From positions 1 through 64,000 of the forward strand of contig NZ_JAFBCW010000012.1 in assembly GCF_016907915.1 (NCBI RefSeq): DNA of 64,000 nucleotides, in the 5' to 3' direction. The position numbers and the translations under genes are program-made. The notes beneath the pieces are model-generated. The model had not been told where the DNA came from. It made no database searches and was given only the letters and a program-made list of their open reading frames with translations. This document shows, piece after piece, positions 9,428 to 18,208 of the stretch. How positions within the stretch are numbered: position 1 is the stretch's first letter; each line of letters opens with the position of its first letter. This DNA is from Desulforadius tongensis (lineage in GTDB: Bacteria; Bacillota; Desulfotomaculia; Desulfotomaculales; Desulfohalotomaculaceae).

Positions 9428-10556
9428 CTTCTTTCATTACATTTTTACAATTTGCACTTATCTGCCGCAGTTGAGACGTTAAGTCTCTAACCCGGTCAAT
9501 GGGAAGAGATAACGAACTTTTATCCTTCCTCTCCTCTTCCACCGCTTCTATAATTTCCGTAATATTTTCCGCCACTTGTTCCGCCACCAGACCTATTTCT
9601 TGAATTTCAGCAGTTAGTTCCTGCACCACTTCATTGATTTGTACAAAAAATTTTCCTGTCTCTTTGGCCATTATGGTGCCGCTTTCTACATTCTTTGAAC
9701 CTTCATTAATCACCAGTACAGTCTTTTCTGACTGCTGCTGCATTTCTTTAATTAGTATTTCAATTTCTTTAGCGGAATTGGCCGATTGCTCTGCCAGTTT
9801 TCTTACTTCTTCAGCTACCACAGAAAATCCCCGGCCGTGTTCGCCGGCTCTTGCCGCTTCAATGTTGGCATTTAAGGCCAATAAATTGGTAGAATCAGCA
9901 ATATTAGTAATCATATCAATTATTTGCGTTATCTCTCTAGATTTTTTACTCAAAGCACCTATTACCGCCGCAGTATTATTGAAAGTGGCATTTATGGCTT
10001 CCATTTGACCGGTTACTTTCTCCACCTTAGTACTGCCCTTATCTGCATGCTCGGCTGCCTTTTGAGCAGTATCCGCCACATTCCAAACCATATTATTAAC
10101 TTCATTTATTTTTTGAGAAATTTCCGCCAGCGAACGGGCAATATTTGATATCCTGCCGGCGTTATCAATATTAATTTCTCCCACAGAGCAAAAAATTTCT
10201 TGAGCAGTTTCATTAACCTGATCAATTAATTTTTTTACCTTGCCGGCCGCTTGACGGAAGCAGTTGACTAAATCAGAAGCATCCCCGGCAGCATTTTCAT
10301 CCAGCTCAACAGGCATATGCTGCTGTACTGTTCTTTTAATATCTGCATTTAATTTGCGCAGCGGTTTAATATGTACACGGTTAACTAAAATGGTAATAGT
10401 AGTGCATAAAACCGATAAACTGATAATATAAGCTGTTATATATTTATACAAATCTTTCGATATACTCTTATTAATTAGGAAAGAAAGCAAAAAACTAAAC
10501 GCCAGTGACAGTATAATTACTAACAAAAATTTTGCCCTGATACTTAAACCCTTCAT
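9405..10556 (-). CDS. methyl-accepting chemotaxis protein with minimal extracellular part
   Basis: A 383-residue chemoreceptor. Two transmembrane helices (about 10-28 and 38-58) are separated by only about ten residues, so there is practically no external sensor domain. A HAMP-like linker is followed by the long signalling coiled coil with the conserved hairpin tip ([20 protein letters not shown], then [13 protein letters not shown]). It would signal to CheA/CheW, sensing either membrane state or an internal partner. The partner may be the overlapping GAF/HD-GYP protein encoded just downstream. Confidence 0.88.
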   Translation of the reverse strand: MKGLSIRAKFLLVIILSLAFSFLLSFLINKSISKDLYKYITAYIISLSVLCTTITILVNRVHIKPLRKLNADIKRTVQQHMPVELDENAAGDASDLVNCFRQAAGKVKKLIDQVNETAQEIFCSVGEINIDNAGRISNIARSLAEISQKINEVNNMVWNVADTAQKAAEHADKGSTKVEKVTGQMEAINATFNNTAAVIGALSKKSREITQIIDMITNIADSTNLLALNANIEAARAGEHGRGFSVVAEEVRKLAEQSANSAKEIEILIKEMQQQSEKTVLVINEGSKNVESGTIMAKETGKFFVQINEVVQELTAEIQEIGLVAEQVAENITEIIEAVEEERKDKSSLSLPIDRVRDLTSQLRQISANCKNVMKEGDKNVSL

Positions 10557-10599
10557 TATTTAGCTTCCCCTTTCAGAACTCCCAAAAACCACACATACA

Positions 10600-10629
10600 G
10601 TTGTGCGGGCAATTTCATGCCCGCACAAC
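10600..10629 (-). terminator. terminator of the first feo operon
   Basis: A perfect 11-bp inverted repeat with an 8-nt loop (GTTGTGCGGGC / GCCCGCACAAC) lies just past the last small feo gene. On the minus strand a GTTTTTGGG stretch follows some 14 nt later. Confidence 0.65.
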
Positions 10630-10640
10630 CGATGTTGGTA

Positions 10641-10787
10641 CTAACTGCTGCACTTTTCATTATCGATATTGCAAGAGCAGCCCTCACAACCGCCGCCGCA
10701 ACCGCTGCCCCGGGCTGATTTTCTAATTTGATATATAATCAGTATACCGGCAGATACAGCTGTAACAAGCAATATTATAGTTTCCAT
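10641..10787 (-). CDS. FeoB-associated Cys-rich membrane protein
   Basis: A 48-residue gene with one N-terminal transmembrane helix (ETIILLVTAVSAGILIIYQI) followed by a Cys/Gly-rich tail (SGCGGGCEGCSCN). This is the layout of the small FeoB-associated Cys-rich proteins that often follow feoB in Firmicutes. It begins 16 nt after the feoB stop and is the last gene of the operon. The cysteines may bind Fe2+ or help insert FeoB; the function is not established. Confidence 0.85.
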   Translation of the reverse strand: METIILLVTAVSAGILIIYQIRKSARGSGCGGGCEGCSCNIDNEKCSS

Positions 10788-10803
10788 ATAAAGCAACTCC
10801 CCC

Positions 10804-12855
10804 TTAACTCAAGCCAAACAGGCGACCAACTTGATAAACAAGAACTGCCATCACCCAACCAAGAACCAGCGTATATACCATTGTAAAAACAGTCCATTTC
10901 CACGAACCAGTCTCTCTTTTAATAGTACCGATAACAGCAGCGCAGGGAGTATACAGCAGAGTCATTACCATAAATGCATATGCAGAAAGCGGTGTCCATA
11001 ACTGATGAATGGCAGTAACCACTCCTTCTTCACCCACCCCGTAAATAACACCCAAGGTGCCCACAACAACTTCTTTAGCCAATATACCAAAAATAAGAGC
11101 AGTGCTGGCTTCCCATGAACCAAAACCGGCAGGAGCAAACAGCGGAGCAAAGAAACTGCCTATCTGCCCCAGCGCACTTTCTTTACTGCCCGGTTCCACA
11201 CCCCAAGGCAGTACTGAAAGCGCCCAAATCAGTACAACAACGGAAAAAATAATTGTACCGGCTTTTTTAACAAAGATACCTGCCCTTTCCCACATGTGAA
11301 TCATAGTAGCTTTTAAAGTAGGAATGCGGTAAGGCGGCAGCTCTAAAACAAAAGGAGAAACTTCTCCCGGAAAAAGAAGTCTTTTAAAAATTACACCCAT
11401 TATTACCGCCATTACGATACCAAGCAAATACAATGAAAATATTATCAGACCTTCATACTGGCTGAAGAATGCACTGACAAACAGTACATACACCGGCAGC
11501 CTGGCAGCACAAGACATCAGCGGGGTGATAAGTATAGTTATTATTCTGTCCTTTTTGTTTTCCAGTGTGCGGGCAGCCATTATACCGGGTACGTTGCAGC
11601 CAAAGCCCACCAGCAGGGGAATAAATGATTTACCATGCAGTCCCAGGGTATTCATGAAACGATCCATAACATAAGCCGCCCGGGCCATGTAACCGCTGTT
11701 TTCCAGCAGTGCTATGGCAAAAAACAGCAGCACAATATTCGGTATAAATACCATTACCGAACCTACACCGCCGATAATCCCGTCCACTATAAAGGAGGTT
11801 ATCAAATCGGAAGCACCTGCTGCTGCCAACCAGCCTCCAACTACCCCTCCCAAAATTTCAAAAAATCCTTCAACCCACCCGATCATCGGATCGCCAAGGG
11901 CAAAGGTAAACTGAAACACCAACCACATGGCTGCTAGAAAAATAGGTATACCCAACACCCGGTGGGTAACAACTTTGTCTATTTTATCTGAAAAACTCAA
12001 TCTTTGTTCCGCTGAAATTCGCTTTCGAACTGCCTGCTTGGAAACTCCGCTTATAAATCCATAGCGCCGGTCGGCAATCAGCGACTCTGCATCTTCACCG
12101 GTCTCATCCAAAAGAAAAGCAGCACTTTCCTCGCTCTGTTCCAGCAGTTCAGCGGTGCCCGGTATTGCTTTAACCTGCTGGTAAACCTCTTGGTCTTCTT
12201 CCAGCAATTTTATAGCCAGGTATCTAGATGGGTATTCCTGGGATAATTGACTGTGAGAAGAAATGATATCTTCCAGCTTTTTAAGTTCTTTTTCCAAGTC
12301 GCTTCCGTAGTTAATTTTTAGAGCTTCTCTTTTGGGTTCATTGGCCGCCTGTATCGCCCTTACTACTAATTCTTTCATCCCCTGCTTTTTTGTTGCCACC
12401 GTCGGTACCACCGGTACACCCAGCAGCTTGGAAATCTTTGCTACATCAATATGTATAGCCTTTTCTTTGGCTTCGTCCATCATGTTCAGCGCCACTACAA
12501 CATTGGCACCCATTTCCAGCAGTTGAACGGTTAAATAAAGGTTGCGTTCTATGTTGCTGGCATCAACTACATTGATAATGACATCGGGCTTTTCTTTTAA
12601 AATAAAATCCCGGGCCACTCTTTCATCTTCCGAGTATGCACCAAGACTGTATGTACCGGGCAAGTCAACTACCTTGTAAGCCTTTCCCTGGTGTATGAGT
12701 TTACCTTCTTTTTTTTCCACCGTTACTCCCGCATAGTTACCCACATGCTGGCGGGCCCCGGTAAGATTGTTAAAAATACTGCTTTTACCCGAGTTAGGAT
12801 TGCCAGCCATGGCAATTACTGTTTCACCGGTTTGCAATACTCTGGCTGCCTCCAT
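10804..12855 (-). CDS. feoB: ferrous iron transporter FeoB, full length
   Basis: FeoB imports Fe2+ under anaerobic conditions. The 683-residue protein has an N-terminal G domain with G1 GNPNSGKSS (about 18-26), G3 DLPGTYSL and G4 NMMDEA, then a helical GDI region. The C-terminal membrane part has two Gate motifs ([20 protein letters not shown] near residue 415; [18 protein letters not shown] near 520). It is cotranscribed behind two feoA genes under a Fur-controlled promoter. Confidence 0.97.
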   Translation of the reverse strand: MEAARVLQTGETVIAMAGNPNSGKSSIFNNLTGARQHVGNYAGVTVEKKEGKLIHQGKAYKVVDLPGTYSLGAYSEDERVARDFILKEKPDVIINVVDASNIERNLYLTVQLLEMGANVVVALNMMDEAKEKAIHIDVAKISKLLGVPVVPTVATKKQGMKELVVRAIQAANEPKREALKINYGSDLEKELKKLEDIISSHSQLSQEYPSRYLAIKLLEEDQEVYQQVKAIPGTAELLEQSEESAAFLLDETGEDAESLIADRRYGFISGVSKQAVRKRISAEQRLSFSDKIDKVVTHRVLGIPIFLAAMWLVFQFTFALGDPMIGWVEGFFEILGGVVGGWLAAAGASDLITSFIVDGIIGGVGSVMVFIPNIVLLFFAIALLENSGYMARAAYVMDRFMNTLGLHGKSFIPLLVGFGCNVPGIMAARTLENKKDRIITILITPLMSCAARLPVYVLFVSAFFSQYEGLIIFSLYLLGIVMAVIMGVIFKRLLFPGEVSPFVLELPPYRIPTLKATMIHMWERAGIFVKKAGTIIFSVVVLIWALSVLPWGVEPGSKESALGQIGSFFAPLFAPAGFGSWEASTALIFGILAKEVVVGTLGVIYGVGEEGVVTAIHQLWTPLSAYAFMVMTLLYTPCAAVIGTIKRETGSWKWTVFTMVYTLVLGWVMAVLVYQVGRLFGLS

Positions 12856-12882
12856 AAATCTCCCTCCTGTTAAACTAATTAA

Positions 12883-13110
12883 TTAACCAACTTCCTCCAC
12901 CATTATTTTGTTAGCCACACCCTGCCCGAGCACCAGGCGTCCTTCGCCTAGACTCACTATCAACGGGCCATAGTTGTCGTTTTTGATGATGCGCACAGTT
13001 ACACCTTCGATAAACCCCATCCCGGTTAATCTCTTTCTTACTCCCCTTCCGCCGGCAATTTCTCTGACAACCCCCGTGCGGTTCATGCCCAGAAACCAAA
13101 GCGGTTTCAT
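12883..13110 (-). CDS. feoA: FeoA family protein
   Basis: A 75-residue SH3-like FeoA protein (GRGVRKRLTGMGFIEGVTV, then LVLGQGVANKIMVEEV). FeoA is a small cytosolic partner needed by FeoB. It is the second of two tandem feoA genes (1 bp apart) before feoB, with a 27-bp gap to feoB. Confidence 0.92.
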   Translation of the reverse strand: MKPLWFLGMNRTGVVREIAGGRGVRKRLTGMGFIEGVTVRIIKNDNYGPLIVSLGEGRLVLGQGVANKIMVEEVG

Positions 13111-13111
13111 A

Positions 13112-13354
13112 TCACATCACCTCAACATGTATTTCCGCAGCTTCCTGCTTACGCAAGCTTAAACTGTACCCTCTGACCAGTATTTCCATGGGGTCACCCA
13201 GCGGGGCCACACCTTTGACATTAATTTCCACCCCGGAAACCAATCCCATATCCAAAATACGCCGGCGTAACGGACCTTTAGCACTGATGCGTACTACTTT
13301 ACCCCTGCTGCCGGGTTTCATATCACTTAATACCACACTGTCCTTTGCACTCAT
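13112..13354 (-). CDS. feoA: FeoA family protein
   Basis: An 80-residue FeoA-type SH3 protein (LSDMKPGSRGKVVRISAKGP, RRRILDMGLVSGVEI, YSLSLRKQEAAEIHVEV). It is the first gene of the feo operon, about 85 bp downstream of the -10 box of the Fur-regulated promoter. Two feoA copies ahead of one feoB may allow a heteromeric FeoA partner. Confidence 0.92.
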   Translation of the reverse strand: MSAKDSVVLSDMKPGSRGKVVRISAKGPLRRRILDMGLVSGVEINVKGVAPLGDPMEILVRGYSLSLRKQEAAEIHVEVM

Positions 13355-13408
13355 ATTCCAGTCTGCACTCCCTTCATTTTTTTACCTGTAGAATACCGAT
13401 CTTAATAA

Positions 13409-13467
13409 TGAAAATTATTCTCATTGATAACAATTATCATTATAGATTGGCAGGTTTTTTCTGTCAA
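13409..13467 (-). promoter_or_regulatory. feo promoter with two Fur boxes
   Basis: On the minus strand TTGACA (13467-13462) and TATAAT (13444-13439) are separated by 17 bp, a perfect sigma-A promoter. Directly next to the -10 box is a 7-1-7 Fur box, TGATAACAATTATCA (13425-13439), which shares one base with it. A second copy, TGAAAATTATTCTCA (13409-13423), lies 16 bp further, two mismatches from consensus. Iron-loaded Fur should therefore block the start of feoA-feoA-feoB transcription. Confidence 0.85.
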
Positions 13468-13508
13468 GGTATTTAATAAAAATATTCACTCCAAAAAAAC
13501 AGCAAATT

Positions 13509-13548
13509 TAAAAACTGCTGCCCCAGTGACCTGCAGCAGCAGTTTTTA
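13509..13548 (-). terminator. terminator of the second feo operon
   Basis: A 13-bp inverted repeat (TAAAAACTGCTGC / GCAGCAGTTTTTA) follows the split-feoB operon on the minus strand and ends in a T-rich tract. It insulates this operon from the feo promoter to its left. Confidence 0.8.
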
Positions 13549-13603
13549 ACTATAAACATATTTCTGAACGCAAAAATTTCAGTTTAAATTCCCAATCTTT
13601 ACT

Positions 13604-14998
13604 TCAAATCAACCCCAGAGCTCTCACCAGATAGTTAACTGTAATGCACACCACTATACCAACAACGGTGGGAATTACGGCAGCCACTGCCATCCAATAC
13701 CAACTGCGCTGCTCCCGCTGAATGGTAAAAAGTGTGGTACCGCAGGGCCAGTGACAAAGAACAAACAGCATGGTGCAAAGGGCTGTTAACCAGGTCCAAC
13801 CATGCTGATCAACCAGCAAGCGGCGCAGGGCTTCTAAACTGTCCAGTTCCATCATCACTCCGCCGGAAACATAACTCATAATTAGAATTGGAAATACAAT
13901 CTCGTTGGCTGGCAGTCCCAGGATAAAGGCCAATAAAATAAAGCCATCCAATCCCAGGTGCCGGGCAAAGGGATCCAACCATCCCGCTAAAGCAGCCAAA
14001 ATACTGGTGTCACCGATCATAGTGTTGGCCAGAATCCAGACAATACCGCCGGCGGGAGCAGCAATAATCACAGCCCGGGTCAGCACAAATATGATGCGAT
14101 CCAATACTGAGCGGACTATCACTTGGACGATCTGCGGTTTCCTGTAGGGAGGCAGTTCTAATGTAAAGGATGACGGTATCCCCTTTAACAGCGTTTTAGT
14201 CAGCAGCCAAGAAATTAACAGGGTAATTGCTATACCAAACACCACCAGGCCGGCCACTGACAAAGCGGCAGCGGCACTGCTCATGGACGCCGCCGAACTG
14301 CCAACAAAAACGGTGGCCAAAGCAATTAAAGTGGGAAAACGACCGTTGCAGGGCACAAAACTGTTGGTTAAAGTAGCAATCAATCTTTCCCTGGGTGAAT
14401 CAATAATCCGGCAGGCTATTACACCGGCAGCATTACAGCCAAAACCCATGCTCATAGTCAGAGCCTGCTTGCCGTGAGCACCGGCACCTTTAAAAAAGCG
14501 GTCCAGGTTAAAGGCCACCCGGGGTAAATATCCCAAATCTTCCAATAATGTAAAGAGCGGGAAGAAAATAGCCATCGGCGGCAGCATAACCGAAACTACC
14601 CAGGCCGCTCCCCGGTAAACACCCAGTACCAAAAAGCCGTGCAGCCAGGCCGGTGCGCCGACAGCTATAAACAGTTCTGTCAACCGCTCTTCAATCCAAA
14701 ACAACCCCTGGGCCAGTATAGCTGACGGTATATTGGCACCGGTAATGGTCATCCAAAGAATCACCGTCAGCATGCCAAACATGATGGGAAATCCCCATAC
14801 CGGAGAAGTCAGCACCCTATCTATCCTGCGGTCCCAATCCATATTTTTACCGGCTTTGCTGCTCACTGTACCGGCGGCAATACTTTCGGCCGATTGATAA
14901 ATACTGTTAACAATACTGTGCCGTACCTCATCCTGGCATATACCAATAATTTCCCGGGCTTCCTTCATCAAAACACCCAGGGATGCTCGGCAGCTCAT
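13604..14998 (-). CDS. FeoB channel part as a separate protein (split FeoB, C-terminal half)
   Basis: This 464-residue membrane protein corresponds to the transmembrane part of FeoB: two Gate (nucleoside-recognition) domains, with SMGFGCNAAGVIACRIIDSP near residue 185 and further helices to the end. It lacks a G domain, which is encoded by the gene just upstream. The start ATG overlaps the upstream TGA (ATGA, 14995-14998), so the two are translationally coupled. That argues for a true split rather than a frameshift. A soluble N-terminal stretch of about 60 residues precedes the first helix. Confidence 0.88.
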   Translation of the reverse strand: MSCRASLGVLMKEAREIIGICQDEVRHSIVNSIYQSAESIAAGTVSSKAGKNMDWDRRIDRVLTSPVWGFPIMFGMLTVILWMTITGANIPSAILAQGLFWIEERLTELFIAVGAPAWLHGFLVLGVYRGAAWVVSVMLPPMAIFFPLFTLLEDLGYLPRVAFNLDRFFKGAGAHGKQALTMSMGFGCNAAGVIACRIIDSPRERLIATLTNSFVPCNGRFPTLIALATVFVGSSAASMSSAAAALSVAGLVVFGIAITLLISWLLTKTLLKGIPSSFTLELPPYRKPQIVQVIVRSVLDRIIFVLTRAVIIAAPAGGIVWILANTMIGDTSILAALAGWLDPFARHLGLDGFILLAFILGLPANEIVFPILIMSYVSGGVMMELDSLEALRRLLVDQHGWTWLTALCTMLFVLCHWPCGTTLFTIQREQRSWYWMAVAAVIPTVVGIVVCITVNYLVRALGLI

Positions 14999-15771
14999 GC
15001 CAGCACCTCCCGGGTCGCTTTAATCATTTCTTGACTGTAAAATTTCTCCAAAGATTCAATTAAAGTTTTATCTCCCTCAAGCAGTCGCAGCGCTACCCAG
15101 CGGGAATTTAATTCTGCTCCCAAAACTTCCTTTATCTTTGGTTCCAGTTTGGAAATGGCATTTTCTAATTCTGAAGAATAATGTACAAGTTTTGGTTTCG
15201 GCTTTAAATCACCGCATACCACTTGACTTATTAAATCCAACAATTGGGGTAAACCTTCACCGGTGCACGCTGCAGTTGCCACAGCCGGTATTCCCAAAAG
15301 CTCACTTAATTTCTGGATATCAACATTCAATTTTTTACGCCGGGCTTCGTCTATCAAGTTAACACAAACAATAACCTTTTCGGTGATTTCCATAACCTGC
15401 AGTACCAGATTTAAATTTCTTTCTAAACAGGTGGCATCCACCACCACAACGGTGGTATCCGGTTTGGCAAAGCAGATAAAATCCCTGGCCACCTGTTCTT
15501 CTACGGAATTGGCCAGTAAAGAATACGTTCCGGGCAGATCCACCACTGTATACTCGCGGCCTTTATAAATAAAGCTGCCTTTGCTTTGCAGTACCGTTTT
15601 CCCCGGCCAGTTACCGGTATGCTGTCGCAGCCCAGTCAAAGCATTGAACAAGGTACTTTTGCCGGTATTGGGATTGCCGGCTAAAGCTATCACAGACCGG
15701 TTATCTGTAACTTTTACATTAAACATCTCCCTGGTGGCAGGTATTCCCACTGATTGATAAGTTAAACCCAT
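14995..15771 (-). CDS. FeoB GTPase part as a separate protein (split FeoB, N-terminal half)
   Basis: A 258-residue FeoB G domain: G1 GNPNTGKST (about 32-40), QHTGNWPGKTV, G3 [10 protein letters not shown]4 NLIDEARRK, plus the GDI helices (residues about 190-255). It has no membrane helices and stops where FeoB normally enters the membrane. It works with the channel protein encoded by the overlapping next gene. A 22-residue extension precedes the G domain. Confidence 0.9.
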   Translation of the reverse strand: MGLTYQSVGIPATREMFNVKVTDNRSVIALAGNPNTGKSTLFNALTGLRQHTGNWPGKTVLQSKGSFIYKGREYTVVDLPGTYSLLANSVEEQVARDFICFAKPDTTVVVVDATCLERNLNLVLQVMEITEKVIVCVNLIDEARRKKLNVDIQKLSELLGIPAVATAACTGEGLPQLLDLISQVVCGDLKPKPKLVHYSSELENAISKLEPKIKEVLGAELNSRWVALRLLEGDKTLIESLEKFYSQEMIKATREVLA

Positions 15772-15794
15772 TTTTGGTCCTCCCCAGCTTTCAC

Positions 15795-16034
15795 TCAGCT
15801 CTCCAATTCCACCAGCACTAGACTGGATTCTTCTTGACGCAGCGCAATTACTGCCCCGCGAATATTATAAGCAATGGGATCGCCCAGCGGGCTGCGCCCC
15901 ACCGCTTCCACTCTGGTTCCCGGCACCAATCCCAAATCCAACAGCCGTCTCTGCATTATTCCCCCGGCATTAACCCTTCTCACCACTGCCGCAGATCCCA
16001 CAGGCAGTTGATTCAATGTTTTGGAACCGGCCAT
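15795..16034 (-). CDS. feoA: FeoA family protein
   Basis: A 79-residue FeoA protein (LNQLPVGSAAVVRRVNAGG, then RRLLDLGLVPGTRVEAVGRS). It is the first gene of the second feo cluster (feoA, GTPase, channel). No Fur box as clear as that of the first cluster was seen upstream; AT-rich palindromic fragments near 16050-16070 are only weak candidates. This cluster may respond to another signal or metal. Confidence 0.9.
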   Translation of the reverse strand: MAGSKTLNQLPVGSAAVVRRVNAGGIMQRRLLDLGLVPGTRVEAVGRSPLGDPIAYNIRGAVIALRQEESSLVLVELES

Positions 16035-16236
16035 TTTAAGTTCCCCCTTTCTTAGATCAACGATAATTAATGATGTTTAAGAATGTTAACTATATCTAAC
16101 AACTCTTAACAATAAAGATAATATGTTGCTGCAGCGCCACCTGTTACACCTTAATATTGAAAAAATTTTCCTTAAAACCAGTGGGAGCAAAAAAGAAGAT
16201 GGTAATGCAGCCATTGGCCGATCACCATCTTCTTCT

Positions 16237-16448
16237 ATTTCCCATAACATAAAAAAAGGCGGCTCACTGGCCCCGCAAATCACCGGAATTGTGCAGTTTA
16301 AAGACATTCCCGGTGGAACATGGGTTTGTGTGGATGTCACCGGTATCCCACCGTATCAACCGGCCGCAGATGACAAGCCGCCACCGGTCCCCACGGTTTT
16401 CACATCCACCAGTTTAATAACTGCCGGGTGGGTAAGCCATCGTTTTAA
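16237..16448 (+). pseudogene. Cu/Zn superoxide dismutase remnant
   Basis: The plus strand encodes KGGSLAPQITGIVQFKDIPG, GTWVCVDVTGIPPYQPA, then after a one-base frame slip near 16384-16386 GPHGFHIHQFNNC. This is the order of a Firmicute Cu/Zn superoxide dismutase (SodC), including two of the copper-binding His in GFHIH. The rest, with the remaining ligands and the disulfide partner, is missing. A TAA at 16446 ends the second frame, and the remnant abuts the opposite gene. The frameshift plus 3' truncation make it non-functional. Confidence 0.75.
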
Positions 16449-16834
16449 TTAGTAACATAGTAATAAATAAAATACAGCGTATAAGCACTTGATACGGGCA
16501 TTAAAAGTTTATCTAATTTTGTAATAACAAATTTCTTATACTTTAATACCTTTATGCAGCGGTAGGTATTTACCGCAGTTGATATAAACAATACTACCGC
16601 CAGCATAAAAGGTACTATAACATCATGTTCATAGTAGATGCTGCCGGTGACAGTATAAAATAGCGAGTAAGAAAAAGAAATCAACGATAAAACAAAAGCA
16701 AACAGTTTATTAAGGGTTTCTTCACCTAATAACCTTTGGCTTTCATTGACAGCAGCAGTAAATTCCCCTAAAATTTCTTTTTCACCGGTTTTAAAGTATT
16801 CTAATGTGGTAAGTATATCTAAAATCAATATCAA
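16445..16834 (-). CDS. small membrane protein of unknown function
   Basis: A 129-residue protein with three hydrophobic helices (about 43-62, 70-90 and a C-terminal one near 112-127). It matches nothing I recognise. It sits between the Cu/Zn-SOD remnant and the tRNA-Pro terminator, transcribed leftwards. No ribosome-binding site is obvious before its ATG, so expression is uncertain. Confidence 0.5.
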   Translation of the reverse strand: MILILDILTTLEYFKTGEKEILGEFTAAVNESQRLLGEETLNKLFAFVLSLISFSYSLFYTVTGSIYYEHDVIVPFMLAVVLFISTAVNTYRCIKVLKYKKFVITKLDKLLMPVSSAYTLYFIYYYVTN

Positions 16835-16930
16835 AAAACTAAATATCAGTATCGAACTGCTTATTTACCTCACCCCTTTGCAGTGTGTGTAAGAAAATGA
16901 CACAGTCACACATTACAGTACAATTATACA

Positions 16931-16968
16931 AAAAAAGAACCCTGAATACTCTTTCAGGGTTCTTTTTT
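16931..16968. terminator. bidirectional terminator downstream of tRNA-Pro
   Basis: A 16-bp perfect stem, AAAAAAGAACCCTGAA / TTCAGGGTTCTTTTTT, with a 6-nt loop and T-runs on both strands. It lies 15 nt past the CCA end of the tRNA-Pro fragment and is probably the original terminator of that tRNA gene. Confidence 0.92.
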
Positions 16969-16983
16969 CACAGCTTATTTTAC

Positions 16984-17040
16984 TGGTCGGGATGACAGGA
17001 TTTGAACCTGCGGCCTTTCGGTCCCGAACCGAACGCTCTA
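16984..17040 (-). tRNA. 3' fragment of tRNA-Pro(CGG), attachment site of the element
   Basis: The minus strand carries the anticodon arm (TTCGG-TTCGGGA-CCGAA, anticodon CGG), variable region, T arm and acceptor 3' strand with CCA of tRNA-Pro. The 5' side does not follow: beyond 17040 the sequence cannot form the D stem, and only five of seven acceptor positions could pair. The displaced 3' end next to an integrase gene is the hallmark of an integrated element. The 57-nt fragment is one att site. The intact tRNA-Pro should stand at the other element end, beyond 64000. Confidence 0.85.
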
Positions 17041-17083
17041 GCATATTAACCTAAAAGGTATCCCTGGCGGGAAAGTTAAAAAA

Positions 17084-18178
17084 CTAACTAAGTGAACTAC
17101 CTCTGGGAACATACCTATAAGTAACCTCTACCCGGTTATGTCCCAAATCCCTCGTCAATTTTAATCTTGCCACTTTATCTACCGTTTCTTTATAAGGCCT
17201 TTTACACATTGATTGGGCTTTTTGATTAGTTATAGAAAATTCCTTAGCTAAAGTTCGCCAATCTTTCTTTTTTATTAAGTTATTTACCCTCTCCGTATAT
17301 TCCTCATACCGCTTCACTGCAAAAGTTTTCCGCATACCGTGCAGGCCCCGGCCTTCAAATCCTTCCTTTGAACAAATGGTTTTAATTCTTCTATACATAG
17401 TGGGCTGCTTCAACCCTGTGAAAATACGCCCACCTTTGCTTTCCCGAACTAATTTTTCCATTAAATCCTGGTACTTCCTATCGTACTTAACAGTACGCCA
17501 TTTTCCACCTTTCTCGCAAAGCGTTACTGTACCATTTTTTAAGTCTATTCTATCTGCAGTAACTGCTTTAGTGTAATCTCTTGTAACACTAGCCTCTTTA
17601 ATCACCCTACCGTTAATAACAACTTTTTGCCCTCTTTTGACCTGGCGGCCAAAAATAGATTCTGCCCGGCAGCCGGTAGCCCGAATAAATTTCAGTGCAT
17701 CTGCAGCACGCGGATCTATTTCAGCCATTCTTTTAATTAACCTGTCAGCCTCTTCCGGAGTATAAGCCGGGCCACGCTGCACTGTTACATCTTCCCGGCT
17801 ACGTCTAGGCTTTTTAAACTCTTTAATTTTCCAATTGACTTTCCCAAATCTGGCATTGACCATGTGCTCTAATTTTTGTAAAGCCGCAGTATATTGATGA
17901 ACAGTCTCCGGGCGATGAGTCAAAGCCACCCGTTCGAGAAAGTTCCTAACTTCATCCGGTTTAACATCGCAAATACGAAATTTATTAGTTCCGCGCCTCT
18001 CGGCCAAATCTTCTGCCCAGCGCATGCACGCTGCCCGGTAATCATCATATGTCTTAGCACCAACCAAAGCCCCGGCCAACTTCCCCTGATTTTTTATTTT
18101 AACCTTCGATTCACCAAACCTCCGGCTCATGGAAAAAAGCTGGTCAACCTGACGGAAAATTGTTTTCCTTTTACCCAA
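17084..18178 (-). CDS. int: tyrosine recombinase / integrase
   Basis: A site-specific recombinase that should integrate and excise the element at tRNA-Pro. It has an N-terminal SAM-like/core-binding domain (about 35-130) and a catalytic domain with Arg in RATGCRAESI, the HGMRK box (His-x-x-Arg), the LGHNRVEVTYRYV box (second His and nucleophilic Tyr) and a Lys in the beta-hairpin region. The likely start is TTG at 18178: GGAGGGAGG stands six nt upstream and the N-terminus becomes MGKRKTIF. That gives 364 residues. It lies 44 bp from the att tRNA fragment. No excisionase-like gene was recognised nearby. Confidence 0.92.
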   Translation of the reverse strand: MGKRKTIFRQVDQLFSMSRRFGESKVKIKNQGKLAGALVGAKTYDDYRAACMRWAEDLAERRGTNKFRICDVKPDEVRNFLERVALTHRPETVHQYTAALQKLEHMVNARFGKVNWKIKEFKKPRRSREDVTVQRGPAYTPEEADRLIKRMAEIDPRAADALKFIRATGCRAESIFGRQVKRGQKVVINGRVIKEASVTRDYTKAVTADRIDLKNGTVTLCEKGGKWRTVKYDRKYQDLMEKLVRESKGGRIFTGLKQPTMYRRIKTICSKEGFEGRGLHGMRKTFAVKRYEEYTERVNNLIKKKDWRTLAKEFSITNQKAQSMCKRPYKETVDKVARLKLTRDLGHNRVEVTYRYVPRGSSLS

Positions 18179-18208
18179 AACCAAACCTCCCTCCGGTCGG
18201 TAAAAATG

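Noticed and set aside
13604-15771. The split FeoB as a frameshift or sequencing error
   Set aside because: The ATGA overlap and clean domain boundary between G domain and channel are those of two coupled genes.
16086-16340. Minus-strand frame opposite the superoxide dismutase remnant
   Set aside because: It is a shadow of the SodC coding remnant and shows no features of its own.
16984-17067. A complete, functional tRNA-Pro
   Set aside because: The D stem cannot form and only five of seven acceptor pairs are possible; only the 3' 57 nt match a tRNA.
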